This document shows, in pieces, positions 11,201-19,921 of a DNA stretch of 64,000 nucleotides. The DNA comes from Ignavibacteriaceae bacterium (GTDB lineage: Bacteria; Bacteroidota; Ignavibacteria; Ignavibacteriales; Ignavibacteriaceae), in contig JABWCL010000004.1 in assembly GCA_013360295.1 (NCBI GenBank), positions 87,227 to 151,226 on the forward strand, written 5' to 3'. Under the pieces are notes generated by a model, which saw only the letters and a list, made by a program, of their open reading frames with translations, was not told where the DNA came from and did not search any database. The number at the start of each line of letters is the position of its first letter. Positions within the stretch are counted from its first letter, which is position 1. A program made the translations under genes and the position numbers.

Positions 11201-11633
11201 TATTGGATTCGTTGATGGCCGCGGAACCACCACCGAAAAATCAGAATATACTTATACCGATAAAAACCTGACGGCTGGCACATATTCCTACAGGCTGAAA
11301 CAGGAAGATTTCGATGGCAAAGTTACTATTACCCGCGCCGTTGAAACTGAAGTCGGTCTGCCGGAGGAATTCGCACTGTTCCAGAACTACCCGAACCCAT
11401 TCAATCCTTCAACAATGATAAGCTATCAGCTCGTTAATGATGTGAAGGTTTCTCTGAAGGTTTATGATGTTCTCGGTAACCAGGTGGCTGAACTTGTTAA
11501 CAGTCAGCAGCCTGCCGGTTATTACACGGTTGAATTTGATGCCGCGAAATTCAGCCTGTCAAGCGGTGTTTACTATTACACCCTGACAGCTGGAAATTTC
11601 AACGCCACGAAGAAACTTGTTATTACAAAATAA
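8244..11633 (+). CDS. Subtilisin-like (S8) serine protease with fibronectin III and T9SS sorting domain
   Basis: This 1129-residue exoprotease has a signal peptide (residues 1-20, 'FILLLVLSAELLAQ'), an inhibitor-like propeptide to about residue 150, and an S8 catalytic domain. The triad is visible: Asp187 in 'GIDTGVQLAHP', His227 in 'DYHGSHTMGTMVG' and Ser416 in 'GTSMASPHVAGAIALL'. A fibronectin type III domain follows at about 485-590 ('PTQITDLAAG', 'NVSNLTPGTLYYFRMKA'), then a beta-sandwich region. A typical T9SS sorting domain closes the protein ('NYPNPFNPSTMISYQL', 'VYDVLGNQVAEL', 'SSGVYYYTLT'). It probably degrades protein outside the cell or in its own surface layer. A strong terminator follows, so it is likely transcribed alone. 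Confidence 0.95.
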   Translation: MKKTLTFFILLLVLSAELLAQVEVSTRLTRALQNASPQEYIRAFVFLREQVDIEALDARLYRENASLERRAYEVITALQEKAASTQPGLRAYFDEQYANRNLFKYESYWIANMFMIEARKEVIYNLMSSMEVAQMDLDAELQIDRPTDVVHNVEGTEAVEPGLKIVNADKLWALGIKGQGRLVMGIDTGVQLAHPALSYKWRGNFVPASQAWFDPGGTTSPNDCDYHGSHTMGTMVGLSPTTGDTVGVAIEAQWIAAKTICSSPHTSNSIAAFQWAMNPDGNAGTITDMPDAISNSWFDPDVSNECAGIYKTTLDALEAAGIAVVFSAGNNGPGTSTITKPKNINTDETNVFSVANIQGALYLQGSNDPIASSSSRGPSVCGGTGSLLIKPEVAAPGTSVRSCNSSGGYTSATGTSMASPHVAGAIALLKSFVPTLTGKQIKLALYNTAKDLGTAGEDNNYGKGLIDVYAAYLTLGQPDTVAPTQITDLAAGQPTSNGLTLTWTVPSDTSPSGVTGYNIRYSTSPMNDTTAFNNGSPLTFNGPPVPAGSTQTLNVSNLTPGTLYYFRMKARDVWGNWSLLSNQSQGTTLAAPVMVVTPDSLSHQLQSSQVVIDSIMIRNLSASASTMNYTVELMNNTFPGGMKVSLQPVKFDLVEPKDPSKSESYNNHGPIGQAIEGQGGPDAFGYKWIDSDEPTGPQYVWNDIASTGVELTNWIATGTFNAKDEGYSGPVNIGFPFKFYGQTKTQLYVSTNGVLLFGVPSGNLYTNPQIPSTTTPNEFIAPFWDDLDGVSSGNVYYKQEPGKLTIQFTNWHKFSNLGSLTFQIVLFANGRIMFYYNNMNATLNSATVGIENGAGNVGLQMAFNANFVKNNFAVKIAADPEWLSTTHFSGTLGQNGTAAVVLEFRSEDYPSGQYSMDVKVSSNDPATPSKIVPVKLLIEGIIPVELTSFTVNSARDQVMLRWATATETNNRGFSVERKSGEGDWARIGFVDGRGTTTEKSEYTYTDKNLTAGTYSYRLKQEDFDGKVTITRAVETEVGLPEEFALFQNYPNPFNPSTMISYQLVNDVKVSLKVYDVLGNQVAELVNSQQPAGYYTVEFDAAKFSLSSGVYYYTLTAGNFNATKKLVITK

Positions 11634-11651
11634 TAACCTCTGAACTTTTTC

Positions 11652-11690
11652 ACCTCCGGATTCTTATAGGGTCCGGAGGTTTTTTATTTT
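11652..11690 (+). terminator. Rho-independent terminator after the S8 protease
   Basis: A perfect 9-bp stem (acctccgga 11652-11660 with tccggaggt 11672-11680) with an 11-base loop is followed immediately by a T-rich tail. Confidence 0.9.
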
Positions 11691-11750
11691 AAATTCATCC
11701 GCAACAATTAGTATCGTGAACCATTCGAACCTGATATTTGTTTATCCATT

Positions 11751-13304
11751 ATGAAAAGTTTAAACAGAAATTACCGTAAGATCAGACTTATACTGGGCGA
11801 CCAGTTAAACTATCAGCATTCCGTATTCACTCTCCCCGACGACACAACTCTGAATGTTATTATGGAGACTGCCGATGAGTCCGCGTATGTCACGCACCAT
11901 ATTCAGAAGATTACAGGGTTCTTCCTGGCAATGAGGAATTTTGCTGAATTTCTGCGTTCAAATGGTCACCATGTTTTGTATATAAAGATCAGTGATCCCT
12001 CCAACCGCCACTCATTCAGTGAGAATCTTTCGCTTTTATTAAAAAGATATAAGGTCACTGAGTTTGAATATTTTTTACCTGATGAATACCGCCTTGATCA
12101 ACTCCTTAAATCTTTCGCTGAGGAGTCCGGACTCATAATAACACTGCTCGATACTGATCATTTCCTCACTTCAAGGTATGAGGTGAAGGAATTTTTCAAT
12201 GGCAAAAAAAGCTATTTGATGGAAAGTTTCTACCGCTATATGCGGAAAAAACACGGCATCTTAATGGAGGGGATAAATCCGGCAGGAGGTACCTGGAACT
12301 ACGATAAAGAGAACCGGAGGGGATATTCCAAAATCATTCCACATATTCCTCCTCTTTTATTTAATAATGATGCGTCCGGTATCGTGAAGGAGATCAAAAG
12401 AGCCGGAATCAAATCCATTGGTCGGATCGAATCCGGGCATTTTATCTGGCCGGTGAATCGCGAACAATCACTTCAATTGTTACAATACTTCAACGAAAAT
12501 CTGTTACCACTTTTCGGAGAATACCAGGATACGATGGCTGAAGAGAACTGGTCGTTCTTTCATTCAAGGCTCTCCTTCGCAATGAACATAAAAATGCTCT
12601 CTCCTCTCGAAGTGATTAATTCAGTCATAACCCGGTGGAAAGAAAATCCCGGCAAAATAAAAATTAACCAGGTTGAAGGATTCATCCGGCAGATTCTGGG
12701 CTGGCGTGAGTATATGAGGGGTGTATACTGGGCATCAATGCCTGAATATGAAAAGACCAACTTTTTTGGATTGGAACGTGAATTGCCGGATTTCTACTGG
12801 ACAGGCGAAACGAAAATGAACTGCCTGAAGAACGCGATTAGTAACAGCCTCGATAATGCTTACGCCCATCACATTCAACGGCTAATGATTACGGGTAACT
12901 TCGCGCTGCTTGCAGGTATAAGTCCGGATGAAGTCGACAGGTGGTATCTTGGTATCTACATTGACGCGATTCAGTGGGTCGAGATTACAAATACGCGCGG
13001 AATGAGCCAGTACGCCGATGGTGGCCTGATCGCAACAAAGCCCTATATCGGTTCAGCCAACTATATCAACAAAATGAGTAATTATTGCAAAGCGTGCAGT
13101 TATAATAAAGATCAAAAAACCGGTTCCGGTTCCTGCCCCTTCAACAGCCTTTACTGGAATTTTCTTATGCAGCACGAAGAGAAACTAAAGCACAACAACC
13201 GCCTCTCAATGCCATATAATCTTCTCCGTAAAATGCCGGCCGGCGAAAAAACGGCAATAATAACCCAGGCGGAAAAATATATTAGTAATATTAATACATT
13301 ATAA
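11751..13304 (+). CDS. Iron-sulfur photolyase/cryptochrome of the PhrB (FeS-BCP, (6-4)-type) group
   Basis: The protein (517 residues) begins 'KIRLILGDQLNYQHS', the hallmark of the photolyase-related family. The PhrB group repairs (6-4) photoproducts with FAD, a lumazine antenna and a [4Fe-4S] cluster. Four candidate cluster cysteines are present: Cys358 ('MNCLKNAI'), Cys446 and Cys449 ('NYCKACSY') and Cys462 ('GSCPFNSLYW'). Their spacing (88, 3, 13) equals that known for Agrobacterium PhrB (350, 438, 441, 454). The FAD-binding half also has 'QILGWREYMRGVYW' and 'HHIQRLMITGNFALL'. No partner genes adjoin it. I am confident of the family; repair rather than signalling is inferred. Confidence 0.93.
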   Translation: MKSLNRNYRKIRLILGDQLNYQHSVFTLPDDTTLNVIMETADESAYVTHHIQKITGFFLAMRNFAEFLRSNGHHVLYIKISDPSNRHSFSENLSLLLKRYKVTEFEYFLPDEYRLDQLLKSFAEESGLIITLLDTDHFLTSRYEVKEFFNGKKSYLMESFYRYMRKKHGILMEGINPAGGTWNYDKENRRGYSKIIPHIPPLLFNNDASGIVKEIKRAGIKSIGRIESGHFIWPVNREQSLQLLQYFNENLLPLFGEYQDTMAEENWSFFHSRLSFAMNIKMLSPLEVINSVITRWKENPGKIKINQVEGFIRQILGWREYMRGVYWASMPEYEKTNFFGLERELPDFYWTGETKMNCLKNAISNSLDNAYAHHIQRLMITGNFALLAGISPDEVDRWYLGIYIDAIQWVEITNTRGMSQYADGGLIATKPYIGSANYINKMSNYCKACSYNKDQKTGSGSCPFNSLYWNFLMQHEEKLKHNNRLSMPYNLLRKMPAGEKTAIITQAEKYISNINTL

Positions 13305-13386
13305 TCCCGGAAGGCACTATCAGCTTATCTTAAAAATCTGTGCCCATCAATAATAATCTGTCTCTTCTGTGTTCCCAATATGCCTT

Positions 13387-15831
13387 CTAAAAGCGGTTAA
13401 ACGTATATCCTTTCCTCTTTAGCTCACTAATCAAACGTTCAAGCTTCAGATAAAATTTATCACTCCTCCTCGGATCCGCCCCGATGTGCATCAGCAGGAT
13501 AGCACCGTTCAAACTCTTCTCGACCTCATATTTAAACAAAGAATTATAAATCTCTTCCGAGGTATAATACTGTCCCCCCTCTGCTGGAAAAGTCCAATCG
13601 CGATAAGTCACGGTACCTGGTGTAAAATTAATTAATTTCAGTCCCGCCAACTGAGTCCAGTACGCAATCGTATCATTCCACCACTCGTAAGGAGGCAAAT
13701 AAAAGAGTGCGTCTTCCTTCTCGACACCGTACTTTTTTAATTCGGCATAATTATCTCTGAGATCATTTAAAAATTCATCGTATCCTACAAGGGTGGAATC
13801 CCTCTTCTCCCAGGAACAATAGAGCAGATGCTTATCTGAATGAGCGCCGAGATAGTGCCCGTTACTCTTGATTTGTTTAATTACCGGGTTAAACGACTTA
13901 TTCCTATAAAAATCACCTGTGAAAAAGAAGGAAGCTTTAACGTTCTCTTTCTCGAGTACGTTAAGTATATGTTCACCGCCTTCAGCAAATTCATGGCCTG
14001 AGAAAATGAGGTAAATCTCACTCTTGTTTTTATCCATCCGGGTTATTGCGCCCTGATAAATCTCCATTTGTGTATCCTTTTCGCCCTCAAGAGATGCAAG
14101 ATAGAAAATAAGGCTCGCGGTTCCGTCAAGCGTCGGTTCATTGGTTGAGTAGTCTCCCCAGTCATCGTGATAAACTACATTACCAGGCTGAACTTCACTG
14201 TATTCATCGCCGCCTGTAACCTGTATCCCTTTCAGCTTATTAAAGATCGTGGCGTAGACAGGCCCATCAACAAGCGCTCCGTCCACTTTAATGTTATATA
14301 CGTGAGTAAATGCGGAATGTATATCATCCGGAGTGTCTGCCTGTCCGGGCAAACCGACAACCATACCTGTCCCCCAGGGATTTACACCGAATAGCCAGTC
14401 AAAAAGCTCTGTCTCTGACTTAAGAAAACGATTGTCACCTGTCAGTAAACGATAAGACTTATATTGTATAAGCAAAGAGGAAATAAGGTTGTTCGAGCAC
14501 CAAATAAAAGGTACTCCAAGCCCGAAGAAACTGTTCTTCTTCTTCCTTTCAATAATTTCCAGCCCTTCTCTTATCAGGGAGATGAAGTATTCTCGTTCCC
14601 TCCCCGAAGAATAAGCCGCGGCAATATAATGCCCGAGATTTATAAACGGGTAATACTGGTAGTGGCTCGCAGTATCTTTCCCGAACCATGGTGTAACGGG
14701 TTCAGCCTCAGCGAATTTCTTCGCGTAGTCAAGAAATTTATCTTCCTTACCATACATATACAGGCTCGCGGCAGCGAGTTCCATATCATCCGCGAAATTG
14801 TCTTCTTCGTAAAAGTACGGGGAACGGCATGGAGCAGTCTGCATTGCCCCGGGATACTTCAGTCCGAGTTCGAAAGCTTCAATCGCCTTTGCTGCATAAA
14901 CCTCACTTTCTTCGGGGTAAAAATCTTTCATTATCAGAGCCGCCATAGAGTAAGCCGAGGAGAACTTTGCGGCAGTTGAAGCCCTGCCGTTCGCACGGCT
15001 CTTATTATCATACAAACCCTGCGGCGCTCCCGAGACAAAATAAACCGGGCGCTTCAGCCCGTTTCCGTAACTAATTGTATCTTCGCTCGGCAGTTTGAAT
15101 CCGCGGTGGTCCCGGTCATCGGCAATCTGATTAAACATCAGTTCACCTCCGGGATACATTTTATTCATCCAGTCCACTCCCCATTTCGCGGCATCCACCA
15201 GGTCAGGAATACCATTCTTCCCCCTGTCCCCGTTCCACTGATGTATATCCCCAAAAGAACCCGGGAACAATTTATACGCGAGGAGCATCTGAAAAACTGA
15301 GGTGGTGCTTGTCGCAGAATACCGGAGGTAATCTGAGGCATCGTGCCATCCCCCGACAACATCAATATCCCTGCCTTCAAGTGAATCGTTATAAATTATG
15401 AACCCGTCGTGTATATGGCAGGAATCCCGCAAAAGAGGGTTATAACCGCACTGCTGCTGCCGGATATAACGCAGTAAAAAATCGGCGCTTCCGTCAAAGA
15501 CATTATTATTTATGCGGAAAACGGGAGATCTTATCCCCTCCGCGGAGATATAGAACGCGCCTTCCTGCTTAAAATCTGAGAAGTCCATTCTGTATGCCCG
15601 TGTAAAATTACCATAGGAAGTAATAAGGCTTACTTTATTGAATACATTGAATTCTTTATCCGTAAGCGCGTCGTGAATCGTAAAGGATACTATCTCAGTC
15701 TCCGTTCTCGAGAGGAATAAAGCAGACTTTAAAGCTTCAGGTTTATAACCGATCAGATTTACGCGTATGTATCCGTTCTGAGATAAACCCGTGATGCTTA
15801 AAAATGCTGTAAGTAATAGAACGAGCCTCAT
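13387..15831 (-). CDS. GH9 glycoside hydrolase fused to a NodB-like polysaccharide deacetylase domain
   Basis: After a signal peptide (residues 1-17) comes an N-terminal Ig-like domain ('YIRVNLIGYKPEALKSALF'), then a GH9 catalytic domain to about residue 583. The predicted base/nucleophile aspartates are Asp164 and Asp167 in 'GGWHDASDYLRY'; the acid is Glu565 in 'YSTNEPTLDG'. Residues about 604-814 form a NodB-type (CE4) domain: 'VKASFFFTGDFYRN', 'GHYLGAHSDKHLLY' with metal-binding His664 and His668, and 'LPPYEWWN'. The first CE4 motif, normally 'FDDG', reads 'FSGHE' here, so the acid pair is altered. The protein likely acts on a beta-glucan or a substituted plant/microbial polysaccharide in the periplasm or outside. 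No sorting domain is seen. Confidence 0.9.
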   Translation of the reverse strand: MRLVLLLTAFLSITGLSQNGYIRVNLIGYKPEALKSALFLSRTETEIVSFTIHDALTDKEFNVFNKVSLITSYGNFTRAYRMDFSDFKQEGAFYISAEGIRSPVFRINNNVFDGSADFLLRYIRQQQCGYNPLLRDSCHIHDGFIIYNDSLEGRDIDVVGGWHDASDYLRYSATSTTSVFQMLLAYKLFPGSFGDIHQWNGDRGKNGIPDLVDAAKWGVDWMNKMYPGGELMFNQIADDRDHRGFKLPSEDTISYGNGLKRPVYFVSGAPQGLYDNKSRANGRASTAAKFSSAYSMAALIMKDFYPEESEVYAAKAIEAFELGLKYPGAMQTAPCRSPYFYEEDNFADDMELAAASLYMYGKEDKFLDYAKKFAEAEPVTPWFGKDTASHYQYYPFINLGHYIAAAYSSGREREYFISLIREGLEIIERKKKNSFFGLGVPFIWCSNNLISSLLIQYKSYRLLTGDNRFLKSETELFDWLFGVNPWGTGMVVGLPGQADTPDDIHSAFTHVYNIKVDGALVDGPVYATIFNKLKGIQVTGGDEYSEVQPGNVVYHDDWGDYSTNEPTLDGTASLIFYLASLEGEKDTQMEIYQGAITRMDKNKSEIYLIFSGHEFAEGGEHILNVLEKENVKASFFFTGDFYRNKSFNPVIKQIKSNGHYLGAHSDKHLLYCSWEKRDSTLVGYDEFLNDLRDNYAELKKYGVEKEDALFYLPPYEWWNDTIAYWTQLAGLKLINFTPGTVTYRDWTFPAEGGQYYTSEEIYNSLFKYEVEKSLNGAILLMHIGADPRRSDKFYLKLERLISELKRKGYTFNRF

Positions 15832-15978
15832 ATTTGATCCTGGTAAATGATACAGATATTATTTCTTGACCTAAAAATAGCGAAATTATTCTGTTATTCC
15901 CTGTATATTACTTTGATAAACTAGTTAACTATCACTAAATTATAGTTTAAGATTTCCAAATTTTAATTCGGCAATGAA

Positions 15979-16449
15979 ATGAAGCTTTCTGATTTATTAT
16001 CCGAAAAATATATTATCTCCAACCTGAAAAGCCGCCATAAAGAAGATGTAATTAATGAATTAATTGATCTTTTCAGGGGTGATGATAAGGTTAATGATAT
16101 TGAAAAAGTCCGTGCCTCCGTTATGGACAGGGAAAAAATTATGTCCACCGGGGTAGGAAAAAATTTTGCGATCCCTCACGGAAAAACAGACGCGGTTAAT
16201 GATATTATCTGCGCGTTTGGCAGAACAAACGAGCCGATTGATTACCAGTCGCTCGACTCCCAGCCAGTCCATCTCGTTTTCCTGATCGTGGGAAAAGACA
16301 CTATGGTCAGCACTCATATTAAACTCCTCAGCAGGATTTCGAGAATGATGACAAAGGATGGTTTCAGGGAAAAACTTCTGAAAGAGACCACTGTAGAGGG
16401 GATTATCAAGCATTTCAGAGAAGAAGAAGCTAATTACTTTGAACTTTAA
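15979..16449 (+). CDS. PTS EIIA-like (PtsN/fructose-type) phosphocarrier protein
   Basis: At 156 residues this is a single EIIA domain of the mannitol/fructose/Ntr family. The phosphorylatable histidine is His67 in 'NFAIPHGKTDAV', and 'HLVFLIVGKD' and 'HIKLLSRISRMM' follow as in the family. No EIIB or EIIC transporter gene is nearby, so a regulatory role like PtsN is more likely than sugar uptake. It starts a plus-strand run with the unknown gene, lgt and rlmB. Confidence 0.88.
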   Translation: MKLSDLLSEKYIISNLKSRHKEDVINELIDLFRGDDKVNDIEKVRASVMDREKIMSTGVGKNFAIPHGKTDAVNDIICAFGRTNEPIDYQSLDSQPVHLVFLIVGKDTMVSTHIKLLSRISRMMTKDGFREKLLKETTVEGIIKHFREEEANYFEL

Positions 16450-16491
16450 GCCTCCGGTACGAACCGGACTGAGAACGGACGAAATAGTGTA

Positions 16492-17001
16492 ATGCCTGCG
16501 AAAAAGATACCATTGGAACCGGGAAAAAAAGAAGTTAAACCGGTAAAAAGAAAGGACATCCCGAGGCTTCCGAAAGAAGAAAAAGAGTATTTAGTTAAGT
16601 TTTATTTCCGCTATGACGAATTGCAGAAAAAGCAGTTCTATGTAATAAGCCTTGAAACGCTGAAAATATTCAGAACACTTAGCTATGGTATTTCTGTTGA
16701 CGTAACTAAATCAAAAGACACTATCGATATTAAGATACTTGGTCTTAATACTAAGTCCTCTTACATAGTCCAGCCTAAGCAGGCAGCTACTGAACTCTTC
16801 TTTGAAGACCTCTATGGTAACTTTAAGGTGCTGGTTCATAAGCACGATAAGTTATTTAATTCAATCAACGCCTCTTTTAATATTTTTACTAAATCCATCT
16901 CCCTCAAAAAGGACCTTTCCAAAGCCGCTAAGACAGCAAAGAAACAGTTTTGTGTTTTTGAGGTTGATGAGAACAAATTCAGCTTTAAGGAAAATAATTA
17001 A
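16492..17001 (+). CDS. Conserved-looking protein of unknown function upstream of lgt
   Basis: I do not recognise this 169-residue protein. It has a lysine/proline-rich, probably disordered first 30 residues, then a mixed alpha/beta segment ('YLVKFYFRYDELQKKQFYVI', 'SIDIKILGL'-like beta strands) and a basic tail. It has no signal peptide or membrane span. It lies 42 bp after the EIIA gene, and its stop overlaps the lgt start (TAATG), so it is almost certainly co-translated with lgt. Confidence 0.7.
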   Translation: MPAKKIPLEPGKKEVKPVKRKDIPRLPKEEKEYLVKFYFRYDELQKKQFYVISLETLKIFRTLSYGISVDVTKSKDTIDIKILGLNTKSSYIVQPKQAATELFFEDLYGNFKVLVHKHDKLFNSINASFNIFTKSISLKKDLSKAAKTAKKQFCVFEVDENKFSFKENN

Positions 17002-17861
17002 TGTATCCTGAAATTGTTAAGATCGGTCCTCTGACCGTTTACAGCTACGGCCTGATGCTGGGCATTGCATTCCTGGTGGCCAGTTATATACTTACAAAGG
17101 AGTTTGAAAGAAAAGGGCTTGATAAAAATGCCGCTACTGAAATAACTCTCTTCGCGATTATCTTTGGCGTTATCGGGAGTAAACTTTTCCATTTATTTGA
17201 AAACTGGAGCGACTTTCTCGCGGACCCGGTAACTATGGCATTTTCACCCGGAGGCTTAACTTTTTACGGCGGGCTTCTTCTCGCTATGTTCTCAATCCTC
17301 ATCTATCTTCGCAGGAAGAAAATTAATTTTTTCTACGCCGCGGACGGCACTGCACCTTCACTTGCTATCGCGTACGGAATCGGGAGGATTGGATGTCACC
17401 TGGCCGGTGATGGTGATTACGGAATTCCTACATCTCTCCCCTGGGGCACTAATTATGAAAATGGGGTTGTTCCCCCTTCCGTTATGTTCCGGGACAGTGA
17501 AATTGCTGCCGGCTTTCCGAACGGGATAGTCCCTGATAACACCCCTCTGCACCCGACCCCCATATATGAATTCCTGGTGGGGCTCGCTATATTTTACTTC
17601 TTATGGTCGCTCCGTAAGAAAAATAAACCGGTGGGATATATCTTTATGCTTTATTTTATTCTTTCTGGTATAGCCCGTTTTCTGGTTGAGTTCATCAGGC
17701 TCAACCCGGATGTTCTGTTTGGTATGTCATCAGCGCAATTGATATCAATGGGACTGATTATCGCCGGTATAATCGGATTATATATGATCAGCAGGAATCC
17801 CGCAATATTCGGAGTCTATCCCTCAAAAGCACACGAAGTAAAACCAAAAAAATCGCCATGA
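17001..17861 (+). CDS. lgt: Prolipoprotein diacylglyceryl transferase
   Basis: Lgt moves a diacylglyceryl group from phosphatidylglycerol onto the lipobox cysteine of prelipoproteins in the inner membrane. The 286-residue protein has about seven hydrophobic segments and the family motifs: 'YSYGLMLGIAFLVASY' at residues 14-29, 'GGLTFYGGLLLAM', 'GIGRIGCHLAGDGDYGIPT' (variant of the family signature) and 'HPTPIYEFLVGL'. The C terminus 'ISGIARFLVEFIRLNPD' carries the conserved arginines. The start overlaps the previous stop, and the end overlaps rlmB by 4 bp (ATGA). Several lipoproteins in this window would be its substrates. Confidence 0.95.
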   Translation: MYPEIVKIGPLTVYSYGLMLGIAFLVASYILTKEFERKGLDKNAATEITLFAIIFGVIGSKLFHLFENWSDFLADPVTMAFSPGGLTFYGGLLLAMFSILIYLRRKKINFFYAADGTAPSLAIAYGIGRIGCHLAGDGDYGIPTSLPWGTNYENGVVPPSVMFRDSEIAAGFPNGIVPDNTPLHPTPIYEFLVGLAIFYFLWSLRKKNKPVGYIFMLYFILSGIARFLVEFIRLNPDVLFGMSSAQLISMGLIIAGIIGLYMISRNPAIFGVYPSKAHEVKPKKSP

Positions 17862-18595
17862 GGTATATCACCGGACGCAAGCCTGTTCTTGAGGCGCTTA
17901 ATTCACCAAAATCGCGGATCGGAAAAATATATATCCGCTACGGAATCAAAGGTGAGATCATTGATTCTATCTATGCCACCGCGAAGAAACGCGGAATAAA
18001 AGTTACGACACTCGACGCTCAGCGTTTCGACGCTGAGATTCAGCACAAAGAAAATCAGGGCGTTGCAGCGCTCATTGAAGAGACCAGGACAATCGAACTT
18101 AATTCATTAATAAACCTTCTTAAAGAGAAAAAAGACGCGCTGCTGGTGATCGCTGAAAGTATCCAGGACCCGCATAATCTCGGCGCGATTATGCGCTCTG
18201 CAGAATGCGCCGGGGCTGACGGCATTCTTATCACCAAATTCAACAGTGCTCCTTTGAATGAAACAGTATCCAAGGCATCGGCAGGAGCGATGAACCATCT
18301 TCGTATCTGCCAGATCAATAATCTTGCCCATGCGCTCGATGAACTAAAAAAGAACGGCTATTGGATTGCCGGCACTGCGGTTAACGGTGAGAACCTTTTC
18401 AAACCTAAAGATTATAATCTGAAACTTGCGGTGATCGCCGGGAATGAAGAAAAAGGTATCAGGAAACTAACTGCAGAGAACTGCGATTTTCTGCTCAATA
18501 TCCCTATGAAGGGGAAAATTCAATCTTTGAATGTATCCGTGGCAACTGCCATAGTGCTGTTTGAAATAAACAGGCAGCGCGAAAATCATTTATAA
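17858..18595 (+). CDS. rlmB: 23S rRNA (guanosine-2'-O-)-methyltransferase RlmB (TrmH/SPOUT family)
   Basis: This is a 245-residue SPOUT methyltransferase with an N-terminal RNA-binding domain ('ITGRKPVLEALNSPKSRIG'). The three knot motifs are 'DPHNLGAIMRSAECAGADG', 'VIAGNEEKGI' and 'IPMKGKIQSLNVSVATAI'. RlmB methylates G2251 of the ribosomal P loop; related TrmH-type enzymes act on other RNAs, so the exact nucleotide is inferred. The start codon overlaps the lgt stop (ATGA), which indicates an operon. Confidence 0.9.
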   Translation: MRYITGRKPVLEALNSPKSRIGKIYIRYGIKGEIIDSIYATAKKRGIKVTTLDAQRFDAEIQHKENQGVAALIEETRTIELNSLINLLKEKKDALLVIAESIQDPHNLGAIMRSAECAGADGILITKFNSAPLNETVSKASAGAMNHLRICQINNLAHALDELKKNGYWIAGTAVNGENLFKPKDYNLKLAVIAGNEEKGIRKLTAENCDFLLNIPMKGKIQSLNVSVATAIVLFEINRQRENHL

Positions 18596-18620
18596 TTTTT
18601 ATAACTAAACGGAGTTTTTT

Positions 18621-19823
18621 ATGTCATTAAAAGAAATTATACCTGCGGTCAGGACCGAGAACATCACCTACGCCGTCAGGGATATAGTTGTACTGGCAAA
18701 TGAAGTGGCTAAATCAGGGAAAGAAATGCTGTACCTGAATATTGGCGACCCAAATCTTTACGATTTTGAACCGCCGAAACACCTTCTCGACGCCACTTTC
18801 AAGGCGATGCTTGAAAATAAAAACGGTTATGCCCCCTCATCAGGAATTAAACCGGCTGTCGAAGCCATTGAAAAAGAAGCCGGACGCAAAGGAATTAAAA
18901 ATATCCAGGATATCTTCGTCACAACCGGCGCAAGCGAAGCAATTGATATATGCCTCACCGCGCTTGTAAATGACGGAGAGAACGTTCTGACTCCGACCCC
19001 CGGTTATCCCCTTTATACCGCGATCGCCAGTAAACTCCAGATGATGGAGAACCCGTATTATCTGGATGAATCAAATAACTGGCAGCCGGATATCGATGAC
19101 ATTAAGAAGAAGATCAACAGCAAAACAAAGGCGATTGTTCTTATTAATCCTAATAATCCTACCGGTTCGCTTTACAGCACGGAAGTACTCCACCAGATAA
19201 TTGAACTGGCCGCTGAACATAACCTGGTAATTTTTGCCGATGAGATTTACGATAAACTGTTATTCGACGGGAAAAAGCACGTTTCTATCGCTTCCCTTAA
19301 CGATCAGGTGCCGTGCGTAACTTTTGGAGGACTCTCCAAGAATTATTTTGTACCGGGTTTCAGGATCGGATGGGGTATCATAAGCGGAAAAAAAGAATTC
19401 CTGAAAGAATACGTTGAGGCAATAAATAAAATTCTGCGCGCGCGCCTCTCAGCAAATCATCCTGAACAGTTTGGCATCGCTCCCGCTCTGGAAATGGACC
19501 ACTCACATCTTACCGAGGCAATGAAAAAACTCACCGTAAGGCGTGACCTGACCGTGAATATGCTGAACTCAATACCGGGCATTACCTGCGTGAAACCGGA
19601 AGGAGCCTTCTACGCGTTTCCGCGTATCCATATGGATAAACCGGATAGCGAATTTGTATCTGGAATCATCCGTGAGTATGGCGTGGTTATAGTCCCCGGC
19701 AGCGGCTTTGGCCAGGTCCCGGGAACACAGCACTTCAGAGTAGTATTCCTTCCAAATGAGACTATATTGAAAAAAGCGTATGAAAATATCGCAACCTATT
19801 TAAAGAAGTTTGTCGGGAATTAA
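18621..19823 (+). CDS. Class I pyridoxal-phosphate aminotransferase (alanine/aspartate type)
   Basis: The 400-residue protein is a fold-type I aminotransferase with 'YLNIGDPNLYDF', 'VTTGASEAIDICLTAL', 'INPNNPTGSLYS', 'FADEIYDKLLF' and the PLP lysine Lys240 in 'FGGLSKNYFVPGFRIGW'. 'FRVVFLP' near the C terminus supplies the substrate-carboxylate arginine. It resembles AlaA-like alanine aminotransferases; the amino donor cannot be fixed by eye. An ATG follows a GGAG-type ribosome-binding site. It lies 25 bp after rlmB and ends in a terminator. Confidence 0.9.
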   Translation: MSLKEIIPAVRTENITYAVRDIVVLANEVAKSGKEMLYLNIGDPNLYDFEPPKHLLDATFKAMLENKNGYAPSSGIKPAVEAIEKEAGRKGIKNIQDIFVTTGASEAIDICLTALVNDGENVLTPTPGYPLYTAIASKLQMMENPYYLDESNNWQPDIDDIKKKINSKTKAIVLINPNNPTGSLYSTEVLHQIIELAAEHNLVIFADEIYDKLLFDGKKHVSIASLNDQVPCVTFGGLSKNYFVPGFRIGWGIISGKKEFLKEYVEAINKILRARLSANHPEQFGIAPALEMDHSHLTEAMKKLTVRRDLTVNMLNSIPGITCVKPEGAFYAFPRIHMDKPDSEFVSGIIREYGVVIVPGSGFGQVPGTQHFRVVFLPNETILKKAYENIATYLKKFVGN

Positions 19824-19835
19824 AATTTCTTTTAC

Positions 19836-19878
19836 AAGGGCGCTGCAAGATTTTTTGCAACGCCCTTTTTTATTTTTC
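19836..19878 (+). terminator. Rho-independent terminator after the aminotransferase gene
   Basis: The stem aagggcg (19836-19842) pairs with cgccctt (19861-19867), extended inward by tgcaa/ttgca, and is followed by a T-rich tail. Confidence 0.85.
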
Positions 19879-19921
19879 TGACCTCAGCTGCCCTGTAAAA
19901 AACTTAATATCAGCAGCCCAT

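Noticed and set aside
14464..14979. 171-residue frame on the plus strand inside the GH9-NodB gene
   Set aside because: It is the shadow of a gene whose catalytic motifs are intact on the other strand; its composition is not protein-like.
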